From Clostridiales bacterium (lineage in GTDB: Bacteria > Bacillota > Clostridia > Saccharofermentanales > Saccharofermentanaceae): a stretch of DNA of 64,000 bases. This document shows positions 7,475 through 15,912 of this stretch, piece after piece. The stretch spans positions 62,001 to 126,000 of the forward strand of contig JAFZVE010000028.1 in NCBI GenBank assembly GCA_017617995.1, given 5' to 3'. Numbering within the stretch: position 1 is the first letter of the stretch; every line of letters starts with the position of its first letter. Under the pieces are notes generated by a model that was not told where the DNA came from, did no database searches, and saw only the letters and a list, made by a program, of their open reading frames with translations. The position numbers and the translations under genes were made by a program.

Positions 7475-9907
7475 CTATAGTTCTTTTACCACGATAGAGG
7501 CGCGGTTTTCGATGTTCTTAAGGACATCGTCGATCGACCTGTCTCCTGCGAAATACGCAGCGGCCTCCTCACATATGATATCGAAGATGGCCGGGTCGCC
7601 GCCGGTGGAGAACGAGGCGTTCTCGATGAGCGCGCGCGTGACCTTGAGGTCCTCTTCGGTCACTTCTGTGGCACCCATATACTTACCCATCTCCGGTCTG
7701 TCGATATAGGATTCGCGGAAAGCATTCCGATCCTTCATGATGGCCTGCGACTCCTGCTCGAATCCGGCGATCCGAAGAGAGTTTCCATACGGATACTGGT
7801 AGGAAGGTACATCATATTCCATGAAGGCCTTGATGAAGTCCCAGGCCAGACCTTTGCTCTTACTGGAGGCCACGATGCCCAGTGAAGTTTCCGGATGCAC
7901 AGCCATTCCTTTCTTCTCCTTGCCCGGGTAGCCGAGGAGCTCTGCACCTCCGGGACACATGAAATTCCAGTAGCTGATCGTATAGAGCGAATCCATCTGG
8001 CATACCCAGACTGCCAGCATACCCTCCATGATCTTTTCCATCGTAAGATCGCCGTCTCCCGAGATGGAGCCTTCGCCGGGGATCTCTTTCTCCATGTAGT
8101 ACCAGCCTTCGTCCTCCGGCTGTTTGACGACGCCGTAGCGCTTGACGGTCTCGAGGATCCGCCGCATCTCTTCGTTATCGAGATCCACGGTCTTGTTCTC
8201 ATAATCGATAAACTGGGGGAGGGAAGCGCCGAGCAAGAGCTCAAGCAGATCGTTGTATAGTACGCCCTCGAGAAAACTGACCTGGTCGGGTATCTTGGTC
8301 GAAGCCTCGAAGAATTCATCGTACGTCCAGCCTCCGGTATTGCTGACCAGACTCTTGTTTACACAAAGACCGTTCAGTGAGAAACGTACCGGGATATGGT
8401 AGAGATGCCCGTCCGTTTCGCACGCGCGCATGATATTGTCGAAGTACTCACTTCTGTTGATGCCGCGCTCGCCATCGATATACTGGTTCATATCCTCCAT
8501 GATGGAATCCGTACGGAAAGCAACAGAATTATACAGGTTCACGAGGATGTCCGGACCGGAGCCGGAGAGGGTATCCAGATAGATCGATCTTTCGATATTG
8601 GCCAGACTCTCGTCTTCGCCCATGCCGGCCGTATAGTCGACAATGACGACGCGGGCACTGTTCTCCGGTCTCGAAGAGTAAAGACTTGCAAATGAGACCA
8701 GATCGTCACAGTCGGAGAGATGCTCGCCGCCGATCACAATCATTTTCTTTCCGGCGTGAGGATTGGTCTCGGCTCGTGTCAGATGGATCAGGTACGGATA
8801 ATCGATATCATAACTTCTGTGTCCCACAGCGAGGATCTCGTTGTCACTTACCGGTGTGCACGAGATATTCTTCATAAGCGCACGGTCTACATCCGTGTCA
8901 TTCCAGTTGAAGACTTCCTCGATCGTTTCCTTGGCGATATCGTACTTGAAGAAACTACTATATGAATTGGCGAAGACACCATCTTTGGTCGATACGACGG
9001 ATCCGTATGAGAGAAGACTGCTGATATCGATTCCGTCTCCAAGTTTTCCCGTTTCCAGATCGACTTCTTTCAGGATGAGAGAATTTCCTTCTTCGAGATC
9101 TCTCTTCTCGGACGCGACATAATTCTTGCCGTCGGACTGGACGACGCTTCCTATGAGAGAACGGTCTTTGTCGGAGAGTGTAAGAAGCGGATTTCCGTTT
9201 GGAGCATAGAGGTGGATGAGGCCCGAATTGGAAAAAGCATACGTGCCGTCATCAAGGATCGTAAAGGAAGATCCCCATGCCGAATAATCTTCGATTCCTT
9301 CCGGAACAGAGATGGTCCGGAGAGTGTTTCCCGACGCATCGATGACCTCGATCTGTGTCACGGCGTGATGCTCATAGATTGCTTTTTCCGCATCTTCCAA
9401 AGTAGCATCCGGATCAATCTCAAGCGGTTCATACATGTCGTAGAGCATGTGGATGTTTCCTTCTTTGTCGACCGTTACACCGTAGATGTTGCAGTTGTTC
9501 TGACCGATCTCTCTGATGAGAACCCCCTTCTTGTCGAATAGCGCAGTTGCCGAGATGAAGTATTCACTTGCGTCAAAGACTTCACCGGTTATAGATGAGG
9601 AATTGACCTGCTTTTCGACCTCACTTGGCAGCTGATAGATCTGGGTATAGGAGACGACGGCAAAATCACCCGCATAGATACATTCGTTGATCGACATATT
9701 CTGCAGTTTCTTGCCTTGGGAAACCGGGATGTTGACCTTGTCGACCTCGGCAAGAAAATACGGGTCCGTCGCTTCGATCACCCGTCCGGCTGAATACAGA
9801 TCGGACTTGTCCTTGGATTTCTTCTTACATGAAGAAAGGGAAAAGAGAAGAGAGACACACAGCAGCGCCGACACAAAGCGCCTGCTTTTAAAGTGCACGT
9901 TTGCCAT
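7475..9907 (-). CDS. Large lipoprotein with C-terminal family-1 solute-binding domain
   Basis: 810 residues. A lipoprotein signal ends in the lipobox LSSC (Cys27), followed by a Lys-rich linker. Residues about 60-390 are beta-rich with repeating DKEGNIHMLYD and DDGTYAFSNSGL-like turns, suggesting a propeller-like domain. From about residue 398 the protein resembles family-1 extracellular solute-binding proteins (sugar ABC type), with GSGPDILVNL, a YHIPVRFSLNGLCVNK segment and a late SLGIVASSKSKGLAWDFIKAF helix. No ABC permease or ATPase is adjacent, so it may bind a ligand for sensing or work with distant permeases. The start at 9907 has AAAGGAAG nine bases upstream. Confidence 0.75.
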   Translation of the reverse strand: MANVHFKSRRFVSALLCVSLLFSLSSCKKKSKDKSDLYSAGRVIEATDPYFLAEVDKVNIPVSQGKKLQNMSINECIYAGDFAVVSYTQIYQLPSEVEKQVNSSSITGEVFDASEYFISATALFDKKGVLIREIGQNNCNIYGVTVDKEGNIHMLYDMYEPLEIDPDATLEDAEKAIYEHHAVTQIEVIDASGNTLRTISVPEGIEDYSAWGSSFTILDDGTYAFSNSGLIHLYAPNGNPLLTLSDKDRSLIGSVVQSDGKNYVASEKRDLEEGNSLILKEVDLETGKLGDGIDISSLLSYGSVVSTKDGVFANSYSSFFKYDIAKETIEEVFNWNDTDVDRALMKNISCTPVSDNEILAVGHRSYDIDYPYLIHLTRAETNPHAGKKMIVIGGEHLSDCDDLVSFASLYSSRPENSARVVIVDYTAGMGEDESLANIERSIYLDTLSGSGPDILVNLYNSVAFRTDSIMEDMNQYIDGERGINRSEYFDNIMRACETDGHLYHIPVRFSLNGLCVNKSLVSNTGGWTYDEFFEASTKIPDQVSFLEGVLYNDLLELLLGASLPQFIDYENKTVDLDNEEMRRILETVKRYGVVKQPEDEGWYYMEKEIPGEGSISGDGDLTMEKIMEGMLAVWVCQMDSLYTISYWNFMCPGGAELLGYPGKEKKGMAVHPETSLGIVASSKSKGLAWDFIKAFMEYDVPSYQYPYGNSLRIAGFEQESQAIMKDRNAFRESYIDRPEMGKYMGATEVTEEDLKVTRALIENASFSTGGDPAIFDIICEEAAAYFAGDRSIDDVLKNIENRASIVVKEL

Positions 9908-10035
9908 ACCGTAACACTTCCTTTCATTGTAGAATATGCAGATACGTACACCCCATTTTCATATCTCGCAGAAACGGTAAAACCCCGTACCGGATTCCGC
10001 TAATTATGTACATCCATATCATATCCTGCAACTCG

Positions 10036-10065
10036 ATTATAGCATGACGATTTACGCGACTTCAA
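10036..10065 (-). promoter_or_regulatory. Sigma-A-type promoter of the large lipoprotein gene
   Basis: On the minus strand a -35 TTGAAG (10060-10065) and a -10 TATAAT (10036-10041) are separated by 18 bases. The predicted 5' UTR is about 120 nt. Confidence 0.6.
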
Positions 10066-10070
10066 CCGGG

Positions 10071-10092
10071 AAAAACAACTTGTTTTCAGTTG
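10071..10092 (-). terminator. Weak terminator candidate after aroF
   Basis: A 5-bp stem CAACT/AGTTG with a 7-nt loop is followed by TTTTT on the minus strand, 36 bases past the aroF stop. The stem is short and AT-rich, so termination efficiency is doubtful. Confidence 0.35.
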
Positions 10093-10127
10093 CGAAAACT
10101 TGAGTTTGTCTGGGCTGAGAAGAAAAA

Positions 10128-11156
10128 TCAGACGAGGTCTGCGATCTCGTAGATGAGCCGCTCACTCTTGTCCCAGCCGAGGCATGCATCTGTGATGGAT
10201 TGACCATATACGCCTCCGCCGATCTCCTGACGGCCTTCCACGATGTAGCTCTCGACCATGAAACCCTTCACTAGCGCTTCGACCTCCGAACTATGCCGCA
10301 TCGAATACATGACTTCCTTGATGATGCGCGGCTGGGCAAGAGGATTCTTGTTGGAGTTGGCATGGTTGGTGTCGATGATGGCGGCCGGGTAGGGAACTTG
10401 TCTTGTGGCATACATCTCACTTAATCTGAGCAGATCTTCGTAGTGGTAGTTCGGCTGCGATTCTCCGTGCTTGTTCGTGTATCCGCGAAGAACCGCGTGT
10501 GCGTAATCGTTTCCGTGGGAGTCGACTTCCCAGCCACGGTAGATGAATGTGTGCGGATGGGTCGCGGCCGTGATGGCGTTGAGCATCACGGCGTAGTCAC
10601 CACTGGTCGGATTCTTCATGCCGGTAGGGGAGGAGATCAGGCTTGCCGTCAGGCGGTGCTGCTGGTCTTCGACGGATCTGGCACCTACGGCGACATAGGC
10701 AAGAACATCATCGAGATACTGGTAGTTTTCTGGGTAGAGCATCTCGTCGGCACAGGCAAATCCGGTCTCTTCGATGGCACGCATGTGAAGGTGGCGTGTC
10801 GCCAGGATCCCCTTCATGAGGTCGGACTTGGCGCCGGGATCCGGCTGGTGAAGCATGCCCTTATACCCGTCACCCGTTGTTCTCGGCTTATTCGTGTAGA
10901 TTCTGGGTACGATGAGGATCTTGTCCTTGACTTTCTCCTGTACGGGTACGAGGCGGGAGATATAATCGATCACACTGTCCTCGTTATCGGCTGAGCAGGG
11001 ACCGATGATAAGGATCAGACGCTTATCCGCACCACGAAGGATCGCCTCGATACTTCGGGTCTGTCGGGCCACCGCGTCGTGCTGCGCACCGGTCAGTGGG
11101 TACATCTCCTTGACTTCTTCGGGATTAGCCAGTTTTCGTACGATGATTCCGTTCAT
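10128..11156 (-). CDS. aroF: 3-deoxy-7-phosphoheptulonate (DAHP) synthase, type I
   Basis: 342 residues, the usual length of type I-alpha DAHP synthases (AroF/G/H). It condenses phosphoenolpyruvate with erythrose-4-phosphate, the first step of the shikimate pathway. Visible landmarks are LILIIGPCSADNE, IPV/PRIYTNKPRTTGDGYKG (PEP/E4P contacts), the GARSVEDQQHR segment, and the metal/active-site stretch IIDTNHANSNK. The start has CGGAGGAAAG just upstream. It follows pheA by 93 bases on the same strand, so a pheA-aroF operon under the Phe/Tyr leader is likely. Feedback specificity (Phe, Tyr or Trp) cannot be read from the sequence, though the operon context favours phenylalanine. Confidence 0.95.
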   Translation of the reverse strand: MNGIIVRKLANPEEVKEMYPLTGAQHDAVARQTRSIEAILRGADKRLILIIGPCSADNEDSVIDYISRLVPVQEKVKDKILIVPRIYTNKPRTTGDGYKGMLHQPDPGAKSDLMKGILATRHLHMRAIEETGFACADEMLYPENYQYLDDVLAYVAVGARSVEDQQHRLTASLISSPTGMKNPTSGDYAVMLNAITAATHPHTFIYRGWEVDSHGNDYAHAVLRGYTNKHGESQPNYHYEDLLRLSEMYATRQVPYPAAIIDTNHANSNKNPLAQPRIIKEVMYSMRHSSEVEALVKGFMVESYIVEGRQEIGGGVYGQSITDACLGWDKSERLIYEIADLV

Positions 11157-11249
11157 ATTTCTTTCCTCCGTTTACCGTTTTCTTCACGGTTTTCGATTGT
11201 GGTTTCTTCTATTTCTTCGGCAGTGGAACCTGGTATCTTCGGATCCGGC

Positions 11250-12218
11250 TCAGATGGATACGTCAGGCTGATATGTACCGACAATCTTGATGAGTTCGCA
11301 AGCGCACCGAAGTCCCGCCAGCATCGCCTGCCCTTCAATGGTGTCGAGGCTTCCTTCGAGCTCGGTGTAGAAGTAGTACTGCCAGTTCATATCCTTGGCC
11401 GGGCGGCTTCGGATGACGCGCATATTGTAGTCGTGAAGTCCGATGATGGATACAGCCTTGGCCAGAGAACCGGCGACGTGCTTGATAGTAAAGAGCAGGA
11501 TCGTGTTGCAGTCGTCCTTGTCTTCTCCTTCGGGCGCGTGAAGGTCGGATGTCATGGATTTGTCGGAAGGATCCTTCTTCGGACCGGGGTTGGTGAATAC
11601 GGCGAATCGTGTCGTATTCTGTGCACTTTCGTTGATGTTTTCTGCGAGAACAGAAAGACCGTAGAGCTCTGCAGTCTCGGCGCTTGCGATCGCACCTTGG
11701 GTGATGTCTCCTTCGCGTGCGACGGAACGCGCGGCGCGGGCCGTGTTCTCGTAGGGAACTGTTTTCCAGCCGTGACGGCCGATATATTCCCCGCACTGCT
11801 CTAAAGCCTGCGGGTGAGAGATGACATGAGTGATATCTGATATGGAGCTTCCGGGAAGACCGAGGAGACACTGGGAGATCGACAGCTCGTAGACCCCGTG
11901 GACCGTAAGGTTTCCTGCGAACATCAGATCGGAGACCTGACCGACTTCGCCGGCGTAGCTGTTCTCGATCGGAAGCACGGCCGCGTCGCAGTTACCGTTG
12001 GTGACGCTGTTATAGGCCTCCTTAAAACTGTGGAAGGGGACAAGCTGTGCATCCGGAAAGATACGTGATGCGGCGATAAAGGCGAAAGATCCCTCGATGC
12101 CGCTATATGCGATTCTGGTGGCAGAAACGGGAGGATGCTCAGATCCCCTGGTGGAGTCGGATACCGTCTTTGTCTCACAGTGTCGGTCGTGGTTTGATTG
12201 TTCGGTCTCAGTTTGCAT
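11250..12218 (-). CDS. pheA: Prephenate dehydratase
   Basis: 322 residues. It converts prephenate to phenylpyruvate in phenylalanine synthesis. A polar N-terminal extension of about 35 residues precedes the catalytic periplasmic-binding-like fold, with AYSGIEGSFAF, AVLPIENSYAGEV and the TTRFAVF triplet containing the catalytic Thr. A C-terminal ACT domain (from about residue 230) would bind phenylalanine. A charged insertion (about 200-225) joins the two domains. The start at 12218 is chosen because GAAAGGA precedes it and upstream in-frame codons run through the attenuator hairpin. No chorismate mutase domain is fused. Expression is probably set by the leader peptide and terminator immediately upstream. 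Confidence 0.93.
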   Translation of the reverse strand: MQTETEQSNHDRHCETKTVSDSTRGSEHPPVSATRIAYSGIEGSFAFIAASRIFPDAQLVPFHSFKEAYNSVTNGNCDAAVLPIENSYAGEVGQVSDLMFAGNLTVHGVYELSISQCLLGLPGSSISDITHVISHPQALEQCGEYIGRHGWKTVPYENTARAARSVAREGDITQGAIASAETAELYGLSVLAENINESAQNTTRFAVFTNPGPKKDPSDKSMTSDLHAPEGEDKDDCNTILLFTIKHVAGSLAKAVSIIGLHDYNMRVIRSRPAKDMNWQYYFYTELEGSLDTIEGQAMLAGLRCACELIKIVGTYQPDVSI

Positions 12219-12251
12219 GTGATGATTCCTTTCTATTGGCCATAACAAGAA

Positions 12252-12282
12252 GAAGCGCTGTCCCGGTAAAGAACAGCGCTTC
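12252..12282 (-). terminator. Attenuator terminator in the pheA leader
   Basis: Perfect 10-bp stem (GAAGCGCTGT with ACAGCGCTTC, arms 12273-12282 and 12252-12261) followed by TTCTTGTT on the minus strand. It lies between the promoter/leader peptide and the pheA start, so it must be read through for expression. Confidence 0.7.
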
Positions 12283-12338
12283 CTGATATACAATATTTCT
12301 TCCGCAGCTCTACTTCACAAAGGACACGACAATATGGA

Positions 12339-12407
12339 TCAGCTCGTAAAAGCAAATCGATAAAATCGGAAGTATTCGCTGTTGTTGAAGTTTCTTTCGT
12401 TTGTCAC
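12339..12407 (-). CDS. Phe/Tyr-rich leader peptide of pheA-aroF
   Basis: A 22-codon ORF starting with GTG inside the 218-nt pheA leader. Phe falls at positions 7, 13, 15, 18 and 20 and Tyr at 12 and 16; the core reads EYFRFYRFAF. A purine-rich AGAGGAA lies about 10 bases upstream. Seven aromatic codons in 22, in the leader of prephenate dehydratase and ahead of an intrinsic terminator, is the classical layout of ribosome-mediated attenuation as in enterobacterial pheA/pheST leaders. The exact antiterminator is not clear: an 11-bp match to the terminator's 5' arm with a 4-nt bulge (12368-12382) lies within codons 8-13, where a stalled ribosome would cover it. Confidence 0.7.
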   Translation of the reverse strand: MTNERNFNNSEYFRFYRFAFTS

Positions 12408-12442
12408 CTTAGAGATTCCTCTTGTCCGGTTAGTTTGTGCTG

Positions 12443-12471
12443 ACTTTACCATTTCCGGGGGAGAATGTCAA
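12443..12471 (-). promoter_or_regulatory. Promoter of the pheA-aroF operon
   Basis: On the minus strand a -35 TTGACA (12466-12471) and a -10 TAAAGT (12443-12448) are 17 bases apart. Transcription would start near 12436, giving a leader of about 218 nt before pheA. It lies back to back with the trp promoter. Confidence 0.7.
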
Positions 12472-12488
12472 TATACGAATTTTGGGGG

Positions 12489-12517
12489 TTTACAAGTTTT
12501 CCTTCGAGTGATAACAT
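12489..12517 (+). promoter_or_regulatory. Promoter of the trp operon
   Basis: A -35 TTTACA (12489-12494) and a -10 TAACAT (12512-12517) with 17-base spacing, just upstream of the T-box stem I. The predicted start is near 12524. Confidence 0.65.
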
Positions 12518-12523
12518 ACACCC

Positions 12524-12804
12524 CATAAAGACAAACCGTTGACGCGGAGATAACGGTGATGATGCTCCTACAGAGAGCCGGCGAGGATGAGAATCCGGCG
12601 GAAAACAAGTCATCAAATGGACCGCTGAGGGTGCAGTCAAATGCGGGAGACCGCAGAGTATTCTGCAACGTGAAGGCATACGTTACTTGCCGGGGATATG
12701 ATGGTATCCTGCTAAGTGCACGGCTATAGTGGCCGTGAATCAAGGTGGCACCGCGATGTAATTCGTCCTTGACAGAAAGAAGAAGTTCTGTCGGGGATTT
12801 TTTA
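12524..12804 (+). promoter_or_regulatory. Trp-specific T-box riboswitch with terminator
   Basis: The invariant T-box sequence AAGGTGGCACCGCG is at 12742-12755. Upstream lies a long stem I with an AGAGAG distal-loop motif (about 12571-12576) and a specifier region in which the codon TGG (12618-12620, Trp) precedes ACCGCTGAGGGTG. Downstream an 11-bp terminator stem (arms 12767-12777 and 12786-12796) is followed by a T-run at 12798-12803. Uncharged tRNA-Trp pairing with the specifier and the T-box bulge would favour the antiterminator and let RNA polymerase enter trpE. The Trp specifier agrees with the downstream operon. Confidence 0.92.
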
Positions 12805-12836
12805 TTTCCTCCGCAGAACAAGAAGGAGGAAACAAC

Positions 12837-14303
12837 ATGAAGATTCTGCCGGAACTGTCCGAAGTGAGAAAACTCACAGAAGAGGGAAAGTATAATGTTA
12901 TCCCGCTTTCTGCCGAGATCCTCTCGGATGTAAGAACCCCGATCGAGACCATGAAGGTCCTAAAGACCGTCTCGACACACTGCTACATGCTCGAGTCCGT
13001 AGCGGAGAACGAGAAGTGGGGCCGCTACACATTCCTAGGCTTTGAGCCGAAGACATCCGTAACCGTCAAGGACGGGAACATGCATATCGGGGATGTGACG
13101 ATCGAGACTTCGGATCCCAACACCTATCTGCGCCAGATCCTCGGCGAATACAAAAGCCCGAGATTTCCTTACCTGCCACCGTTTACAGGCGGTCTGGTCG
13201 GCTATTTCTCATACGATTATCTGTACTACAGTGAACCGACTGCGAAGGTCGATACGGTCGATGAAGAGGGATTCCAGGATATTGACCTGATGCTCTTTGA
13301 CAAAGTCATCGCCTATGATAACTACAGACAGAAGATCATCATCATCGTCAACATGTATACCAGAGACGGCGAAGCCGGATACAGAAAGGCTGTCATGGAA
13401 ATCGAGAAGATCCGCGACCTGATCCTTAATGGAAAGCCCGACGGCGAGCACAAGGGAAGACTCCTCTCCGAGCCGACGCCGCTGTTCAATAAGGAAGAAT
13501 TTGTAGATATGGTCGAAAAGGCGAAGAACTATATTCATGAAGGAGATATCTTCCAGATCGTACTTAGTAACCGGCTTTCTGCTCCGTTCGAAGGAAGTCT
13601 CCTCGACACCTACAGATATCTTCGTACGATCAATCCGTCGCCGTATATGTTCTACTTCTCCGGTACGGATGTCGAGGTGGCCGGTGCTTCTCCGGAAACG
13701 CTCGTGAACCTCAAGGACGGCGTGCTGCATACTTTTCCGCTTGCCGGCACCCGCCCGCGTGGCACGACCCAGGCCGAGGATCTGATGCTCGAGAACGATC
13801 TTCTCCATGATGACAAAGAATTGGCTGAGCATAATATGCTTGTTGATCTGGGGCGTAATGACCTCGGTAAGATCTCCCGCTTCGGCTCCGTTGAGGTCGA
13901 GATCCTCCACAGCATCGAGCGTTTCTCGCATGTCATGCATATCGGTTCCACGGTCAAAGGTCTGATCCGCGAGGATAAGGATGCTCTCGATGCGATCGAA
14001 GCCGTTCTTCCGGCCGGGACACTGTCCGGTGCTCCGAAGATCCGTGCATGCCAGTTGATCGGACAACTCGAGAACAACAAGCGCGGCATCTATGGCGGTG
14101 CGATCGGGTACATCGATTTTGCCGGGAACATGGACACATGCATCGCGATCCGCATCGCCTTTAAGAAAAACGGCAAGGTGTTTGTAAGATCCGGCGCGGG
14201 AATCGTCGCCGATTCGGTACCGGAGAAAGAATACGAGGAATGCATCAACAAGGCCAAGGCTGTTGTCCGTGCCCTTACAGCAGCACAGGAGGAGGAATTA
14301 TGA
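12837..14303 (+). CDS. trpE: Anthranilate synthase component I
   Basis: 488 residues, normal for TrpE. It converts chorismate to anthranilate with ammonia supplied by TrpG. The C-terminal chorismate-binding domain shows GDIFQIVLSNR, FAGTRPRG-like FPLAGTRPRGTT, DLGRNDLGKI, the catalytic PAGTLSGAPK and ends with YGGAIGYI. The N-terminal domain contains the usual regulatory LLES-equivalent region MLESVAENEKWGRY, where tryptophan feedback binding occurs. AGGAGG lies upstream of 12837. It is the first gene of the operon, and its stop overlaps the trpG start (ATGA). Confidence 0.97.
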   Translation: MKILPELSEVRKLTEEGKYNVIPLSAEILSDVRTPIETMKVLKTVSTHCYMLESVAENEKWGRYTFLGFEPKTSVTVKDGNMHIGDVTIETSDPNTYLRQILGEYKSPRFPYLPPFTGGLVGYFSYDYLYYSEPTAKVDTVDEEGFQDIDLMLFDKVIAYDNYRQKIIIIVNMYTRDGEAGYRKAVMEIEKIRDLILNGKPDGEHKGRLLSEPTPLFNKEEFVDMVEKAKNYIHEGDIFQIVLSNRLSAPFEGSLLDTYRYLRTINPSPYMFYFSGTDVEVAGASPETLVNLKDGVLHTFPLAGTRPRGTTQAEDLMLENDLLHDDKELAEHNMLVDLGRNDLGKISRFGSVEVEILHSIERFSHVMHIGSTVKGLIREDKDALDAIEAVLPAGTLSGAPKIRACQLIGQLENNKRGIYGGAIGYIDFAGNMDTCIAIRIAFKKNGKVFVRSGAGIVADSVPEKEYEECINKAKAVVRALTAAQEEEL

Positions 14304-14872
14304 TACTTCTTGTAGATAATTATGACAGTTTTTCCTATAACCTTTTTCAGATGATCGGCTCGATCGATCAGGACATCAAGGTTATCCGTAATGATGAGAT
14401 GACCGTCGAGGAGATCGAGACACTGAAGCCTTCCCGCATCGTTCTTTCGCCGGGTCCGGGAAGACCGGAGAACGCAGGCATCATGCTCGAACTGATCGAC
14501 AAGCTCAAGGGTAAGTTTCCGATCCTCGGTGTCTGCCTTGGGCATCAGGCCATAAGCATGGCGTTTGGCGCGACGGTCACCTATGCACCGCGTCTCATGC
14601 ACGGCAAGCAGTCGGAAATCAAGGCCGATACGTCGGATGTGCTTTTCCGAAATCTCCCGCAGAAATTCAAAGTCGCGAGATACCACTCTCTTATCGTGGA
14701 TCCGAAGACTGTACCGGACAGCCTCCTTGTGACAGCGGTCACAGAAGAAGGCGAGGTCATGGCCGTGACGGCAAAGGATTATCCCGTCTACGGCGTGCAG
14801 TTCCATCCCGAGTCCATCATGACTCCGCAGGGACAGAAGATACTAAGAAACTTTATTGAGGCAAATATCTAA
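14300..14872 (+). CDS. trpG: Anthranilate synthase glutamine amidotransferase component
   Basis: 190 residues, a class I glutamine amidotransferase that delivers ammonia to TrpE. The nucleophile elbow GVCLGHQ carries the catalytic Cys, and VQFHPES provides the His-Glu pair; the N-terminal [13 protein letters not shown] is typical of TrpG/PabA. The start at 14300 uses the ATGA overlap with trpE and GGAGGAGGAA before it. It could double as PabA, since no separate pabA is seen here. trpD follows after a 13-base gap. Confidence 0.96.
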   Translation: MILLVDNYDSFSYNLFQMIGSIDQDIKVIRNDEMTVEEIETLKPSRIVLSPGPGRPENAGIMLELIDKLKGKFPILGVCLGHQAISMAFGATVTYAPRLMHGKQSEIKADTSDVLFRNLPQKFKVARYHSLIVDPKTVPDSLLVTAVTEEGEVMAVTAKDYPVYGVQFHPESIMTPQGQKILRNFIEANI

Positions 14873-14885
14873 GGAGGAAAGAACC

Positions 14886-15911
14886 ATGATTAAAGAAGCA
14901 ATTGTTAAGATCGTAAACAAAGAGGACCTGACCTATGATGAGGCCTATACCGTCATGAACGAGATCATGAGCGGGGAGACATCGGCCACACAGAATGCGG
15001 CCTTCCTGGCAGCACTCTCCACGAAGAGCGCAAAGGCCGAGACGACCGATGAGATCGCCGGCTGTGCGAAGGCGATGCGTGACCATGCGACGCAGGTCGA
15101 GACGGGCATGGATGTACTCGAGATCGTCGGCACCGGCGGAGACGGAGCACACAGCTTTAACATCTCGACTGTATCTGCACTGGTGTGTGCCGCCGGCGGA
15201 GTGAAGGTGGCCAAGCACGGTAACCGCGCGGCGTCTTCAAAGTGCGGTACTGCAGACTGCCTCGAGGCCCTCGGTGTCAACATCAACCAGAGCCCGGAGC
15301 GCTGCGTCGAACTTCTGAACGAAGTCGGCATGTGCTTCTTCTTCGCACAGAAGTATCATGCTTCCATGAAGTATGTCGGTGCGATCCGTAAGGAACTCGG
15401 TTTCCGTACTGTATTTAATATCCTCGGGCCTCTTACGAACCCGGGCAGCCCGAAGATGCAGCTTCTCGGAGTTTATGACGAATACCTCATCGAGCCTCTT
15501 GCTCGTGTTCTCATGTCCCTCGGCGTGAAGCGCGGCATGGTCGTATATGGTAAAGATAAGCTCGATGAGATCTCCCTTTCGGCGCCGACCACGGTCTGCG
15601 AGTTTAAGGACGGCTGGTATAAGGTATACACCGTGACACCGGAGCAGTTCGGTTTCGAGCGCTGCACGAAGGAAGACCTCAAGGGCGGATCTCCGGAAGA
15701 AAATGCACAGATCGTAAGAGATCTGCTCGACGGACAGACCGGCTACAAGAGAAATACGGTTCTTATGAATGCCGGTGCGGCTCTTTATATTTCCGGTAAG
15801 GCTGAGAGCTTCGAGGACGGCGTGAAGCTCGCGGCCGAGCTCATCGATTCCGGTAAGGTCAAGGAAACTCTTGCGAAGTTTATCGAAGTCAGCAACCGTC
15901 CGGAGGCCTGA
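14886..15911 (+). CDS. trpD: Anthranilate phosphoribosyltransferase
   Basis: 341 residues, standard length. It transfers the phosphoribosyl group of PRPP to anthranilate. The PRPP-binding glycine loop [15 protein letters not shown], the [15 protein letters not shown] segment and the [11 protein letters not shown] anthranilate-site motif are all present. AAGGAGGAAA precedes the ATG at 14886. The trpC start follows its stop by a single base, so translation is likely coupled. Confidence 0.97.
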   Translation: MIKEAIVKIVNKEDLTYDEAYTVMNEIMSGETSATQNAAFLAALSTKSAKAETTDEIAGCAKAMRDHATQVETGMDVLEIVGTGGDGAHSFNISTVSALVCAAGGVKVAKHGNRAASSKCGTADCLEALGVNINQSPERCVELLNEVGMCFFFAQKYHASMKYVGAIRKELGFRTVFNILGPLTNPGSPKMQLLGVYDEYLIEPLARVLMSLGVKRGMVVYGKDKLDEISLSAPTTVCEFKDGWYKVYTVTPEQFGFERCTKEDLKGGSPEENAQIVRDLLDGQTGYKRNTVLMNAGAALYISGKAESFEDGVKLAAELIDSGKVKETLAKFIEVSNRPEA

Positions 15912-15912
15912 T

